The translations under genes were made by a program, and so were the position numbers. The notes under the pieces are model-generated. The model had not been told where the DNA came from. It saw only the letters and a list, made by a program, of their open reading frames with translations, and made no database searches. 28,258 nt of DNA from DATLFA01 sp039934635 (GTDB taxonomy: Bacteria > Actinomycetota > Acidimicrobiia > Acidimicrobiales > WLNW01), in NCBI GenBank assembly GCA_039934635.1, contig JBDTLT010000052.1, forward strand, positions 1-28,258, given 5' to 3'. This document shows positions 15,809 to 24,245 of the stretch, piece after piece (position 1 is the first letter of the stretch; each line of letters starts with the position of its first letter).

Positions 15809-16594
15809 TCACAGGCGGTGTCTTATCGCCCAGAGGTCGGGGAACGCTTGCACGAACAGCGTCTTCTTCAAGAACTCGACACCGAGTGATCCGCCCGTGC
15901 CTTCCTTGTTGCCTATGGTGCGCTCGACCATCTTGACGTGGCGATAACGCCACTCTTGCAGGCACTCGTCGACATCGGTCAGCAATTCGAAGAGCACGCG
16001 CATCTCCCCGTCGCTCAGGTACAACAACAGCATGCCGTCCTGCACGACTCGGTTCGGTTGCGTCGACTGCGTGAGATCGCGGGTGATGAGTTCGCGCGGC
16101 ACATCGATGCCTTTGCGCTCGAGCAACACGTAGAGGTGGTCGACAACGGTTCGCTCGCCGAGCCGGCGCCGAGCGGACTCGATACCGGCGAGGTCGGGCG
16201 GGTAGTGATCGAGTGCGCCCGCACGTTTGATGCCGAGCACGAATTCGAGCTCGCGGAACTGCATCGACTGGAAACCCGAGGCATGTTCGAGGCGATGGCG
16301 AAAGAGCGAGAAGGACAGGGGTGTCATCGTCTCGAGCACGTCGATCTGCTGGATCAACACGCGGAAGATACGGCGGACGCGCGTCAACGTGGCGGTGGCG
16401 GGGGAGACCAAACCCGAAGAGAAATCAGTCTTGACCTTGTCGAGTTCGTGCAATAACTCTTTCAACCACAGCTCGGTCGATTGGTGAATGACGATGAACA
16501 GCAGTTCGTCGTGCTCGGCCGGGCTCGATCGTGCCTGCTGCAACTGCAGCAACTCGTCGAGGTGGAGATAGCTCGCGTACGTGAGTTCTGCCAT
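15809..16594 (-). CDS. kynA: Tryptophan 2,3-dioxygenase
   Basis: This cytosolic heme enzyme opens the indole ring of L-tryptophan with O2, giving N-formylkynurenine. All family landmarks are present in its 261 residues: TYASYLHLDELLQLQ (5-19), HDELLFIVIHQSTELWLKE (28-46, distal histidine H37), RHRLEHASGFQSMQFRELEF (99-118), and the heme-ligand region YRHVKMVERTIGNKEGTGGS (217-236, proximal H219). It is slightly shorter than most bacterial enzymes. The ATG at 16594 lies nine bases after the kynurenine monooxygenase stop, so it is the last gene of the array. Together the two enzymes make formylkynurenine and oxidise kynurenine, but the formamidase needed between them is not visible here. Confidence 0.97.
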   Translation of the reverse strand: MAELTYASYLHLDELLQLQQARSSPAEHDELLFIVIHQSTELWLKELLHELDKVKTDFSSGLVSPATATLTRVRRIFRVLIQQIDVLETMTPLSFSLFRHRLEHASGFQSMQFRELEFVLGIKRAGALDHYPPDLAGIESARRRLGERTVVDHLYVLLERKGIDVPRELITRDLTQSTQPNRVVQDGMLLLYLSDGEMRVLFELLTDVDECLQEWRYRHVKMVERTIGNKEGTGGSLGVEFLKKTLFVQAFPDLWAIRHRL

Positions 16595-16603
16595 GGTGTT
16601 TGT

Positions 16604-17929
16604 CTAGACCACCACGAGCACGATCGTCGCCACGACAACGAGAAGGACGAGTGCGACGAGCGCGAGCATGAGGCGCTCGACGAGCGCAGTCTGGCGTTTC
16701 GCCCGGGCGACGGCCTCGACGTAGGGCGTGCGGGAGAAGGTGACCATCTCGTAGAGCGGCGTGATCCAGCGAGGCGCCCACCGGTGCACGCGTTGCTCGG
16801 CCCGCACGCGGAGGCGGAACAGCGGCGACGCGACCCGGTCGCGCATCTCGACGAAGTTGTCGAGCGCGAGATCGGCCAGGGCGTCGGTATCGGGCTTGCG
16901 CTGGGCGTAGAAGCTCGCCATCGTCGGCCCCCAGGCGCCGTCGTTTGCGGCCAGAAGGTCGATGAAGATGGTGACGTCTTCGAGGGCCGCGTTGGCTCCC
17001 TGCCCGTAGAACGGGACCACGGCGTGCGCGGCGTCGCCGAGCAACACCACGCGGTCTTCGTAGAACCACGGTCCGCAACGAATCGTCACGAGTGAACTCG
17101 TCGAGTGGTGGAGGTACTCGTCGGTGAGGTGGGGCATGAGCTCGACCGCATCGGGAAACTGGTCGAGGAACGTCTCGTTGACTTCGCGCTCGGTGTCGAC
17201 TCGTTCGAAGCCGACCGGCCCGCCGAAGGGCCAGAAGAGCGTGCAGGTGAACGAACCGTCGGGATTGGGCAACGCGATCATCATGTGGCCGCCGCGGGGC
17301 CAGATGTGCAACGCGTGCGGCTCCATCGCGAAACTGCCGTCGGCGCGCGCAGGGATCGTGAGTTCTTTGTAGCCGTGCTCGAGATAGTTCTGCTCGTAGG
17401 TGAATCGATCGGTGCGCTGCAGGCGGTTGCGCACCGCCGAATACGCGCCATCGGCGCCGATCAGCACCTCGAAGAGTTCGCTCTGGCGGCCCTGGCCCAC
17501 CTCGAACACCGCGTTGGACGCCTTCAGCTCGATGTCGACGAGGCGTTGACCGAAGTGCGTCGGTATCTGCCGTTCGTCGACGGCGTCGAGCAACATCGCG
17601 TTGAGGCCGTCGCGGCTGACCGAGAGCAACACGTTGGCCGGATCTGCGCTGTAGGGCTGGAAGGTGACCGACCGATCGCGGCCGTGCAGCATGCGGCCGC
17701 GCATCGGGATGCCGTGCTCGCGCAACGTCTCTGACAACCCGACACGATCGAGCGCATCGAGGCCCCGCGTCGAGAACGCGAGATTGATCGACCGTCCCTG
17801 GTGCTCGGTGCTGCGCCGCGGATCTTCGCGCCGCTCATGCAGCGAGACGGCGTGGCCCGCCTCGTGCAACCGCACGGCGGCGAGCGCGCCCGTCAACCCG
17901 CCCCCGACGATGACGATGCGGCTGGCCAT
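16604..17929 (-). CDS. kmo: Kynurenine 3-monooxygenase with C-terminal membrane helix
   Basis: This FAD/NADPH hydroxylase converts L-kynurenine to 3-hydroxykynurenine. Its 441 residues show the FAD site VIVGGGLTGALAA (6-18), the family signature RSINLAFSTRG (46-56), the GADG and AVR motif (158-167), LEHGYKEL (183-190) and GDAAHAVVPFYGQGANAALED (298-318). The C-terminal region PLYEMVTFSRTPYVEA (391-406) resembles that of eukaryotic enzymes. It ends in a hydrophobic segment of about 20 residues (LMLALVALVLLVVVATIVL), a probable membrane anchor. The ATG at 17929 is two bases after the RNB gene's TGA; the frame open further upstream is shadow inside the RNB gene. Tryptophan dioxygenase follows nine bases later. 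Confidence 0.96.
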   Translation of the reverse strand: MASRIVIVGGGLTGALAAVRLHEAGHAVSLHERREDPRRSTEHQGRSINLAFSTRGLDALDRVGLSETLREHGIPMRGRMLHGRDRSVTFQPYSADPANVLLSVSRDGLNAMLLDAVDERQIPTHFGQRLVDIELKASNAVFEVGQGRQSELFEVLIGADGAYSAVRNRLQRTDRFTYEQNYLEHGYKELTIPARADGSFAMEPHALHIWPRGGHMMIALPNPDGSFTCTLFWPFGGPVGFERVDTEREVNETFLDQFPDAVELMPHLTDEYLHHSTSSLVTIRCGPWFYEDRVVLLGDAAHAVVPFYGQGANAALEDVTIFIDLLAANDGAWGPTMASFYAQRKPDTDALADLALDNFVEMRDRVASPLFRLRVRAEQRVHRWAPRWITPLYEMVTFSRTPYVEAVARAKRQTALVERLMLALVALVLLVVVATIVLVVV

Positions 17930-17931
17930 GC

Positions 17932-19392
17932 TCAGCGGGTCGCTTCGATCGCGAAGCGCACCGAACGCTGCGCCGGATCGGCCGAAATCAGCAGCAGTCG
18001 CACCAGATCGCCCGGCCGGACATGATCGGTTTGTGCGATCGGGACATCGGCCACCACGGCGGCCGTGCACAGTTGCACTCGGGCGACGCCCTCGACGATG
18101 TCGGTGACGCGCGCTTCGAATGTCGTACCTACGGACGGTCCGAGCGTCACCGCTTCGAGCAGATCGTTGACGGCGCGATCGAGCTCTCGTTGGCGCTGCT
18201 GCGCGCGGTTCATGACTTTGGGGAGCTCGTCGAGTGCCGCCGCGGTCCATTCGGGCACGCTGGTACCCGCGCAATGGGAGAGCACGATCTCGTTGGCAAA
18301 GCGATCGGCCGCCCGCCGCAATGGCGCGGTCACATGTGCGTAGGGCGCTGCCAGCGCGCCGTGCTGGTGGTCGGCGGGCGGGGCGCCGCGAAACGCGAGG
18401 TAGCCGGCGCCGCGGAGCAACCGGGCGGCCTGCGTCATGAACGCGCTGGCGCGCGACGAGTTCGCATCGAGTGTGCGGATGCGATCGGGATAGCTCATGG
18501 CCGTTGGCCATTCGATGTCGAGCGCCGACGCGATGTGGCGCAACTTGTCGATATCGGCCCGGCGCGGTGCCGGCATCGTGCGCAACAGCCCGATCCCCGC
18601 CTCGATCATCAGTTGCGCGGCGGCCATGCCGGTCATGAGCGAGATCTGCGCGTTCCACTTTTCGATGGGAAGCGACTGCTCGTATTCCAATTCGAAGTGG
18701 CCATCGCGGCGCACCACGTTCTGCGTGGGGATGTTGAGGCTCACCGCCCCGCGGGCTCGCTCTCGGTCAAGTCGCGCCGCGCCGATCCGCGAGAGCAGTG
18801 CCAGCGATTCGTCGGCCGCGCCGGTGTCGATCAGCTGTTGCGCTTGCGGGTACGACAGTTGTTGGCGGCTGCGCACCAGTGCGCGCTCGACCCGCGTCTG
18901 GGTGACCGAACCGTCCGCATCCACATCGATCGTCCACAGCAGCGCCTGGCGATCGAGACCGGCGAGCAGGCTGGCTGCGCCTTCGTTGAGTACCACGGGG
19001 TGCAGCGGTGCGCGTTCATCGGGAGCGAACATCGTCGCGCCGCGCGCTTTCGCGGTCTGATCGAGCGCGCCGCCCGGCGCCACGAAAGACGCGACGTCGG
19101 CGATGGCGTACCAGACGCGATAGCCGCGGCCGGAGCGCTGCGCGGCATACGCCTGGTCGAGATCGCGACTGCCCTCGGGGTCGATCGTGACGAACGCGAC
19201 GTCGCGTCGGTCTGCGACGTCACGCGCCGTCGACGCGGGGGGAACGACCGGGCCCCGTAGTGCGGCGGCATCGGCCTCGGCCTGGGTTGCTTCGTCGAAG
19301 GCCGCCGGGATGTGCAATTCGGCGCGGATGGCCGCGAACGACGCCAGCAATTGCTTGTCGTCGACCGCCAGTGTGACGCGAGGCGACGCCAC
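17932..19392 (-). CDS. RNB-domain 3'-5' exoribonuclease (RNase II/R family)
   Basis: This 486-residue protein carries an RNB catalytic domain that degrades single-stranded RNA from the 3' end. The catalytic acid cluster reads TIDPEGSRDLDQA (69-81): D71, D77 and D79 correspond to the classic Asp residues, and the fourth is Gln80, a variant I think is common in actinobacterial members. YAHVTAPLRRAADRFANE lies downstream, as in RNase II. There is no clear cold-shock domain in front, so it is a short RNB protein; the C-terminal 80 residues may form a small beta-barrel. The start is GTG at 19392, three bases after the DUF3048 stop, and it runs into the kynurenine monooxygenase gene with a two-base gap. 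No mechanistic link to tryptophan breakdown is evident. Confidence 0.92.
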   Translation of the reverse strand: MASPRVTLAVDDKQLLASFAAIRAELHIPAAFDEATQAEADAAALRGPVVPPASTARDVADRRDVAFVTIDPEGSRDLDQAYAAQRSGRGYRVWYAIADVASFVAPGGALDQTAKARGATMFAPDERAPLHPVVLNEGAASLLAGLDRQALLWTIDVDADGSVTQTRVERALVRSRQQLSYPQAQQLIDTGAADESLALLSRIGAARLDRERARGAVSLNIPTQNVVRRDGHFELEYEQSLPIEKWNAQISLMTGMAAAQLMIEAGIGLLRTMPAPRRADIDKLRHIASALDIEWPTAMSYPDRIRTLDANSSRASAFMTQAARLLRGAGYLAFRGAPPADHQHGALAAPYAHVTAPLRRAADRFANEIVLSHCAGTSVPEWTAAALDELPKVMNRAQQRQRELDRAVNDLLEAVTLGPSVGTTFEARVTDIVEGVARVQLCTAAVVADVPIAQTDHVRPGDLVRLLLISADPAQRSVRFAIEATR

Positions 19393-19395
19393 GAT

Positions 19396-20913
19396 TCAGC
19401 GAAGCTCCGCCTGACCGGGCCGCGGTAGTTCGACAAAGGTCGAGCCCGGTGTCAGCGAGATCTGCTTGCCGTCGGAGTCGGTATAGATCGACACGGACTC
19501 GTCGCCCGCGCGACTCCACGTGCCGAGGATCATCTTGCCCGCCGTCAATATCCACGCGTCGCCGGAACCGATGACCACCGCCTCGGGAGAGTTCGGATCG
19601 GACGAGCTCTGCTTGTAGGCCACGAACTGCACGATCACGTTGGCCGGCGCGATCTGCACGCCATCGGAGTCGACGTGGCGGCGACCGCTCTGCGAACGGG
19701 TCCAGCTGGTGCCGTTCCAGTCGTAATCGATACGGGTGGGGAACCGGATGGTCACGCCCTGAATCGGTTGCGCCGAAGCCGGCAGCGCGGCGTTGGGCGC
19801 ACGGAATGAGAACAGTGCCGGCGGTATCCCACCGGTCTTGCCCTGCGGCGAGTTCCAGAGTTCGGTGGTACTCGTGAAGAGGTTGTGGGGGACGACTCGG
19901 TTGTCGTCGCGGTAGTACGCCGCACCGACGACCGAGTTGCCGACATCGACCAGCGTCGACTGCGACATCTCGTAGCGCACCCCGCCGTTGCCCCCCGAGT
20001 TCGCGAAGAGTGGATGGTTGAGCATCGGGAACAGGTGCACGTCGGTAGAACGGGCCGACCTCACCGGGCCCACGGGATCGGAGCCACGCGAATGGAATAC
20101 GGCGGCGAGACGAGTCAGTCCGCCTTCGACCAACTCTTCGTAGACGACGTCGGCGCGATTGATACCGACGGGGGGCCGTGCATCTTCGACGTTGTCGATC
20201 TTGACGACGATCGCGGGCCGGTTGCGGTCCTCGAAGCTCGGCAGACCGGTGAGCAAGCCGGTGGTGGCCGACGCGATGATCGCGTCGATACGTCGCTGCA
20301 CGTCGGCGCGCTCGTTGGCCTTCTGCGTGAAACTGACGTCGTTCTGTGTGCGCTTCGCGACGAGTGCGTCGAGCTGGTCTTGTACACCTTTGATCGCACC
20401 TTGTTGCGTGCCGACTCGAGTGGCGAGCGCGCGGAGTTGGTTGTCGATGTCGATGATCCTGCGATCAGCGTCTTGCACGACCGCGTTGTAGATCTCGCTC
20501 TGCGTGGCCATATCGCTGATGCGGTCGCTGTCGGTGCTCGTCAACAACAATTCGGCGAGCAGGTTGGTGACGCTGGGATCGCCCCGTTCGTAGGCATCGA
20601 TGGCGATCAGCAACCGGTTGCGGACCGGTACCTTGCGGGCTTCGACGGTGCGGGTGAACTCGTCGCCGATGACCTCGAGTTGGGCCGTGGCCCGGCGGAC
20701 CTCGACCGTCTTCGCCGCGATCGTGGGCGCGAGGTCAGCGTTGGCTTTTTCGAGCGCCGCGATCTCGCTGTCGAGTTCGCGATAGCGCTTTTCGAGTTGT
20801 TCGCGCTCCGTCTCGCGGTCTTGCGCGACCGCGGCGTGGCCACCCAGCGGGACGACGGCGCACGTGACGACGAAGAAGCACAGGACGAGTAGCGGGGTGC
20901 GGCCGGAGTGCAT
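19396..20913 (-). CDS. Secreted coiled-coil DUF3048 (YerB-like) protein
   Basis: This 505-residue exported protein of unknown function is probably cell-wall associated. Residues 1-31 form a signal peptide with a likely cleavage after AVA (VVPLGGHAAVAQD). Residues 33-225 are heptad-like, rich in E, K, R, A, L and Q, and look like a long coiled coil of the kind found in division-linked hydrolase activators. The DUF3048 domain follows: ARPPVGINRADVVYEELVEGG, LAAVFHS and VGPVRSARSTD at about 245-300. Most YerB-like proteins are lipoproteins without this coiled coil, so the arrangement is unusual. The ATG at 20913 has a weak ribosome site. It begins 39 bases after the DUF2752 stop and ends three bases before the RNB start. 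Confidence 0.88.
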   Translation of the reverse strand: MHSGRTPLLVLCFFVVTCAVVPLGGHAAVAQDRETEREQLEKRYRELDSEIAALEKANADLAPTIAAKTVEVRRATAQLEVIGDEFTRTVEARKVPVRNRLLIAIDAYERGDPSVTNLLAELLLTSTDSDRISDMATQSEIYNAVVQDADRRIIDIDNQLRALATRVGTQQGAIKGVQDQLDALVAKRTQNDVSFTQKANERADVQRRIDAIIASATTGLLTGLPSFEDRNRPAIVVKIDNVEDARPPVGINRADVVYEELVEGGLTRLAAVFHSRGSDPVGPVRSARSTDVHLFPMLNHPLFANSGGNGGVRYEMSQSTLVDVGNSVVGAAYYRDDNRVVPHNLFTSTTELWNSPQGKTGGIPPALFSFRAPNAALPASAQPIQGVTIRFPTRIDYDWNGTSWTRSQSGRRHVDSDGVQIAPANVIVQFVAYKQSSSDPNSPEAVVIGSGDAWILTAGKMILGTWSRAGDESVSIYTDSDGKQISLTPGSTFVELPRPGQAELR

Positions 20914-20952
20914 CAGGTTCGTAAGGGTAGTTCGCCCGCCGGGCCACGGGGT

Positions 20953-21381
20953 TCAGCCCAGATCGTCGAACGACCCTGATTTGAGGCGAATCACCCACAC
21001 GGCCAATACGAGCAGGGCGTTCGCCACGATCAGGCCGCGCAGCAGCGGGGCGGGCAGCGGCGCCGAGTACCCCTCGATTTTCTGCGCTCGACGGCGGTAC
21101 CAGAGGAACATTGCGCCGACGGCGGCCTCGATCAGTAGGACCGGCGCGAGCGGGTGGTAGCGCAACGATTCGTGCAGATCGCCGTGGGCCATCCAGGCGA
21201 AGGCGCGGGTCATCCCACACGTCGGACACCACACCCCGGTCACGCGGCGAAACGGGCAGAGCACTGGTCCGTGGGCGCCCGGCCGCAACAGCGTCGGTGC
21301 GAACAGCGCCACCCCGGCGAGAAAGCCCAGTGGACGCCCGTAGCGCGACGACGTTGTGGAAGTTGGTGCCGCGAGGGTCAT
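20953..21381 (-). CDS. DUF2752 small membrane protein
   Basis: A small membrane protein of 142 residues (146 if the ATG at 21393 is used). The family core is clear: CPFRRVTGVWCPTCGMTRAF, then WMAHGDLHESLRYHPLAPVLL, with two cysteine pairs that may bind a metal or form a disulfide near the membrane. Three hydrophobic stretches flank it. The family has no established biochemical role. The ATG at 21381 overlaps the stop of the upstream lipoprotein gene (ATGA), the same coupling seen elsewhere in this array, so it is preferred. The alternative at 21393 overlaps by 16 bases. Neither start has a clear ribosome site, fitting coupled translation. Confidence 0.85.
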   Translation of the reverse strand: MTLAAPTSTTSSRYGRPLGFLAGVALFAPTLLRPGAHGPVLCPFRRVTGVWCPTCGMTRAFAWMAHGDLHESLRYHPLAPVLLIEAAVGAMFLWYRRRAQKIEGYSAPLPAPLLRGLIVANALLVLAVWVIRLKSGSFDDLG

Positions 21382-22892
21382 TGGGGAGACCATACGGCGA
21401 ACGAGCCGTCACCGACGCGGGCCGGTGGCCCGAATCCGTCGAGCACCTGTACCCATACGCCGTTGAGATCGGCGACCTTGCCGGCGAACACGAACGCCTT
21501 GCCGTCAGGGGAGAACCAGCGGCTGCTCTGGTCGTATTGCGTGAAGGCCGCGATGGACTGCTGCGTCACCGGCGACGGTTGGAACAGCACTGACGATTCG
21601 ATCGTGCGCTCCGTCCAGAAGCGCCACTGCACCACACCGCCACTGGCTTGGGCCAAGAACGCGATGCGGTCACTCGTCGGGCTCCACGCGAACGCGAGAG
21701 CGGCCGAATCGAGGATCGAACGGTTGCTGTTGTTGCGCCGTTCGAAAACGCTCAGCCGGCCGATGGTCGCCGTGGGAATCGTGGTCGTGGGTGCTTGCAG
21801 CAGCGGACCCATCGCAGGGTTGTTGCCGCCCCCACCACCCGCGTTGACCTGATACGCGATGCGTTGGCCACTCTGGTCGACCACGAACTGAATCGTTCCT
21901 TCGTAACGCAACAGATCTTGGCGGCGACCGCTGTTGGTGTCGATGACGGACAGATACTGATTGGTGCCGGCTTGCACCGCGATCAACACCGAGTTGCCTT
22001 CGAGCCAGACGGGAGTCTCGAAGCCTGCTGCGGACACCGTCAAAGGGGTGGAGACGTCGGTGTCGAGATCGACGATCGCCAGATCCGCGTCGCCGTTGTG
22101 CACGATGGCGCGCGTGCCGTCGGGTGACAGCCAGAAGTACAGCGTCGCGCCCTTGGCCAGGCTGCGCAGGGTTGCCGCAGCCGACAGATCGAGCACACCG
22201 AAGTCGGTGCTGCCCTGCGTGTTGTTCTCGGCGCCTTGGGTCGCGGTCGCGGTGCGCGACCACGCGACGCGGGCCAAGCTCGCCGGCGCGCTGGTCGTGG
22301 GCGGCAGGCCGAGCACCGTGCGGGCGAGTGGTGGCCGCCACGAGAAGTACGTCGGCGCCGGTTCGGTCAACGCCAACGAAACTGCGCCGGTCGTCGAGCC
22401 CACGGTGGCACTCGCAACCTGTGTACTCACGGGCGACGTGGCGCTCCACACGAGGCGCGACGCGTCGGGTGACCATGTCGGATGTGCGATCTCTCCTTGG
22501 CTGGCGTTCGCGATCGGTACGACCGAGGTGCCGTTGGGCTGGGTGACCACCAGCCGGCCCTGCCCGTCGATCATGGCCAAGCGGCCGCGCAAAGGCGGCA
22601 AGGCCCCGGCGGAGTTGAGCGCGGGTCGAGTCGTCGATGCCGTGCTCGTCGACGCATTCGGTCGCGTGGTGGTCGTCGTCGAGCGCGTGCTGCTCGTGCT
22701 GGCGCCCGGGGCGAGGGTTGTCGTGGTCGTGCTACCGGTGACGGAGGACGACGTGGCGGAACGGCGCGTTGTCGTCGATGCCTTCGCTGACTCGGGATTG
22801 CGGTCGTAGCTGCCGCACGATGCGACGAGCACCGCCAGCACGATCACGATCGGTGCGATCGTGCGTACGCGCGGTCGGGGTCGACCGCTCAT
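21378..22892 (-). CDS. Lipoprotein with Thr/Ser-rich tether and beta-propeller-like domain
   Basis: This 504-residue exported lipoprotein anchors in the membrane by C26 of the lipobox LVASC. The next 60 or so residues are almost all T, S, R, P and A, in repeated runs such as STTTTT, and form a tether across the wall; they have no fixed structure. From about residue 85 there are several repeats around phrases like PTWSPDASRLVWSA, FWLSPDGTRAIVHNGDADLAIVDLD, AFAWSPTSDRIAFLAQ and RWFSPDGKAFVFAGK. These are typical TolB/WD40-like PD40 propeller blades. The protein ligand is unknown. The ATG at 22892 overlaps the TGA of the protease gene (ATGA), and the lipobox directly after supports this start. 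Confidence 0.88.
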   Translation of the reverse strand: MSGRPRPRVRTIAPIVIVLAVLVASCGSYDRNPESAKASTTTRRSATSSSVTGSTTTTTLAPGASTSSTRSTTTTTRPNASTSTASTTRPALNSAGALPPLRGRLAMIDGQGRLVVTQPNGTSVVPIANASQGEIAHPTWSPDASRLVWSATSPVSTQVASATVGSTTGAVSLALTEPAPTYFSWRPPLARTVLGLPPTTSAPASLARVAWSRTATATQGAENNTQGSTDFGVLDLSAAATLRSLAKGATLYFWLSPDGTRAIVHNGDADLAIVDLDTDVSTPLTVSAAGFETPVWLEGNSVLIAVQAGTNQYLSVIDTNSGRRQDLLRYEGTIQFVVDQSGQRIAYQVNAGGGGGNNPAMGPLLQAPTTTIPTATIGRLSVFERRNNSNRSILDSAALAFAWSPTSDRIAFLAQASGGVVQWRFWTERTIESSVLFQPSPVTQQSIAAFTQYDQSSRWFSPDGKAFVFAGKVADLNGVWVQVLDGFGPPARVGDGSFAVWSPQ

Positions 22893-24139
22893 CGCTGCGC
22901 GGTGTGCTTGGTCCACTCGTCCCCGTTCCAGTAACGCAGCGCGTGCGGTTGCCCCGAAGGGTCGACGTACCACCCGGCCGGCGCGGCCGGCACATTCATT
23001 GGTGATACGGCACCGTGTTGCTGGGCCTCGGGTGCATGGTGTCCGATCTGATCGAGGTTCATCGTCGACGCGGCGGTCGGTGTGGTGTCGACGGGTCGCA
23101 CTGCGGTCGCAACCGCCGCGGCAGTAGCCGCGCTCGGGTCGCTCAGGCGCTGCTGCTGGCGTCGGTCGAGATCGGCAAGGACATCTGGCTCGGGCCCTTG
23201 GTATTCCGGCAAACCCTCCATCGCGCGCAAGATGTTGATGCGCTCGCGCAATGGGGGATGGGTGTTGAACATCTCGTTCAGCTTGGCGCTGTTCTTGTCG
23301 TGATCGCGATCGTCGGGCGACTCGATCCACAGATGCGAGGTTGCATGCGAGACGTGCTGGACGACCGTCGAGTCGGCGTCGAGCTTTTCGAGCGCGCGGC
23401 GCAGGCCGGTGGGGTAGCGAGTGAAGGCAACCGCGCTCGCGTCGGCCAAGGCCTCTCGCTTGCGGCTGATCGCGGCTTTCAACAACGCGGCAGCGATCGG
23501 AGCGAATATGGCCACCACCACCAGCGCGATGAGTGCCAACGGATTGCCGCCGCGGTCGTTGTCACCGCCGCGCCGCCGGCCGCCGACTGCGCCGAAGAAC
23601 ATGAGCCGCCAGAAGACATCGGTGATGACGGCGACCGAACCGGCGGTCGCGACCGCGACGGTCATGACCCGGATGTCGTAGTTGCGGATGTGCGCGAGCT
23701 CGTGGGCCAACACGCCTTCGAGTTCGTCGCGATTCATCTTCTCGAGAAGGCCGGTGGTCACCGCGACCGACGCGGACTTGGGACTCTTGCCGGTGGCGAA
23801 CGCGTTGGGTGCAGGGTCGTGCACCACGTACACCTTCGGTTTGGGGATACCCGCCGCGATCGCCATTTGCTCTACGAGGTTATGCAACTGACCGAACTGA
23901 TTGGGATCGGCCTCGTGGGCATGCGTGGCCGCGAGGGCGATCTTGTCGGAGCTCACATAGCTGGCGAACGTCAGCGCCATGGCCACCACGAGGCCGGCAA
24001 TCACGCCGACCAGCCCGCCGCCGAGGTAGATCGACACGGTGAGGGCGACGACTGCGAGCAGCAAGAAACTGGCCCCGAGCAGCACCCATGTCCAGCGCCG
24101 GTTCTTGGCCACGAGGTCAGCGAAATCGATGCGCTCCAC
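22889..24139 (-). CDS. htpX: M48 (HtpX-like) membrane zinc protease with C-terminal DUF2510
   Basis: This 416-residue membrane endopeptidase of the HtpX type is expected to degrade misfolded membrane proteins. Two N-terminal helices (about 16-37 and 40-60) precede the zinc motif HELAH (146-150); the third ligand is E229 in ISRKREALADASAVAF, and two more hydrophobic helices lie at 157-176 and 198-220. NTHPPLRERI follows at 292-301. After a low-complexity A/T/V linker, residues 388-412 form a DUF2510 repeat (GWYVDPSGQPHALRYWNGDEW). The start is GTG at 24139, because AGGAG lies five bases upstream and homologues begin MERI; the ATG at 24181 lacks a ribosome site. It is first of the seven-gene leftward array, and the next gene overlaps by ATGA. 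Confidence 0.93.
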   Translation of the reverse strand: MERIDFADLVAKNRRWTWVLLGASFLLLAVVALTVSIYLGGGLVGVIAGLVVAMALTFASYVSSDKIALAATHAHEADPNQFGQLHNLVEQMAIAAGIPKPKVYVVHDPAPNAFATGKSPKSASVAVTTGLLEKMNRDELEGVLAHELAHIRNYDIRVMTVAVATAGSVAVITDVFWRLMFFGAVGGRRRGGDNDRGGNPLALIALVVVAIFAPIAAALLKAAISRKREALADASAVAFTRYPTGLRRALEKLDADSTVVQHVSHATSHLWIESPDDRDHDKNSAKLNEMFNTHPPLRERINILRAMEGLPEYQGPEPDVLADLDRRQQQRLSDPSAATAAAVATAVRPVDTTPTAASTMNLDQIGHHAPEAQQHGAVSPMNVPAAPAGWYVDPSGQPHALRYWNGDEWTKHTAQR

Positions 24140-24245
24140 AGGTGCTCCTGTCGTAGAGGCTAACGGCTCGCGCGGGTCCATAGGCCCGAGCGGCCGCTCA
24201 GAGCGGGTCGCTCGGACCGGCAGTGTCGGTTTACGCTGCGCAGCC

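Noticed and set aside
7521..17929. A tryptophan-to-NAD pathway linking the amidohydrolase (ACMSD-like) with KMO and TDO
   Set aside because: They lie in separate transcription units and the amidohydrolase-2 family is too broad to call ACMSD here.
16604..18658. 684-codon version of kynurenine monooxygenase
   Set aside because: The first 243 codons are the shadow of the RNB ribonuclease; the FAD motif begins right after ATG 17929.
18022..19260. 412-codon plus-strand frame opposite the RNB gene, and 23015-24163 opposite the protease
   Set aside because: Mirror-frame effect of GC-rich coding DNA; no start context, no family resemblance.
22620..22800. Repetitive Thr/Ser-codon tract considered as a repeat array or CRISPR-like element
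   Set aside because: It is in frame inside the lipoprotein gene directly after the lipobox, with irregular unit length, and is explained as a disordered tether.
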